Source: Anaerolineae bacterium (GTDB lineage: Bacteria > Chloroflexota > Anaerolineae > B4-G1). From it: a stretch of DNA of 6,358 nt. The notes below the pieces were generated by a model. The model searched no databases and had not been told where the DNA came from. It was given only the letters and a program-made list of their open reading frames with translations. Below, in pieces: positions 6,235-6,358 of this stretch. The position numbers were made by a program, and so were the translations under genes. The first letter of the stretch is position 1, and each line of letters opens with the position of its first letter. The stretch spans positions 1 to 6,358 of the forward strand of contig JALWUZ010000273.1 of NCBI GenBank assembly GCA_027079895.1, given 5' to 3'.

Positions 6235-6358
6235 GTGTCCCGCACCCTGGGGGGCTGGCTGGTGCGCGGCCTGGTGGTCGCCTGCCTGGTGGCCGGGATT
6301 GGACTGCTTGCCCTGATGAGGCCGACTTCGGAGCAGCAGCCGACCGCGACCCCCGCGC
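6235..6358 (+). CDS. Unrecognised membrane-anchored protein, N-terminal fragment
   Basis: An open frame starts at GTG 6235 and runs off the window after 41 complete codons. It is preceded by AGGAG (6221-6225) nine bases upstream, lying in the last codons of leuD, and begins 6 bases after the leuD stop, so it probably belongs to the leuCD transcript. Residues 1-11 contain two arginines. Residues about 12-28 are hydrophobic (GLVVACLVAGIGLLALM), giving an uncleaved anchor or signal peptide. A Pro/Thr/Gln-rich stretch (SEQQPTATPA) then looks like the linker of a Chloroflexota-style exported protein. The functional domain lies beyond the window, so I cannot name it. Confidence 0.65.
   Translation, partial: MSRTLGGWLVRGLVVACLVAGIGLLALMRPTSEQQPTATPA

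Noticed and set aside
6235..6285. Lipobox-like VVAC at residues 14-17 of the last protein, suggesting a lipoprotein.
   Set aside because: The hydrophobic run continues for about 11 residues after the Cys and an Arg interrupts the stretch before it, which fits a membrane anchor better than a lipoprotein signal.

Overview
The window is strongly GC-rich and densely coded. Every credible gene lies on the + strand, and the longest non-coding stretch is only 136 bases. The gene content suggests a bacterium of the Chloroflexota (Anaerolineae/Caldilineae-like). It carries the short, archaeal-type LeuC/LeuD pair (417 and 165 residues), a bacterial TruD, and exported proteins with Pro-Thr-rich tails or linkers (PTPTP, PTATP). 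A GTAGG...CCTAC intergenic palindrome is also present. This lineage call is inference from style and gene content; there is no rRNA or other marker to confirm it.

Region 1 (1-4317) is a tightly packed run of four genes with gaps of 8, 2 and 3 bases. First is the C-terminal end of a TolB/PD40-type beta-propeller protein. Second is a multi-membrane-span O-antigen ligase/polymerase (Wzy_C family) with an unusual extracytoplasmic beta-rich domain inserted after its first membrane span. Third is a small membrane-anchored DUF4230 protein, and fourth is TruD, the tRNA pseudouridine-13 synthase. The spacing suggests one transcript that mixes cell-envelope genes with an RNA-modification gene.

Region 2 (4318-4453) is the only real intergenic stretch. 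It holds a weak candidate terminator for the first operon, a perfect palindrome with 14-bp arms, a near-consensus sigma70-type promoter (TTGCCA, 17 bases, TACAAT) and a strong Shine-Dalgarno sequence for leuC. An 8-base piece of the palindrome arm, GGCGATGG, recurs inside the promoter spacer, which could be regulatory.

Region 3 (4454-6358) holds leuC and leuD, the two subunits of a [4Fe-4S] hydro-lyase. They probably act as 3-isopropylmalate dehydratase in leucine biosynthesis, but the substrate-loop sequence of the small subunit (YTYT) does not match the versions I know, so the substrate is not certain. Immediately downstream is the start of an unrecognised membrane-anchored protein that runs off the window.

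I found no mobile element, CRISPR array, tRNA/rRNA or obvious defence system. The items most worth a second look are the domain architecture of the O-antigen ligase, the promoter-proximal palindrome with its repeated half-site, and the LeuD substrate loop.
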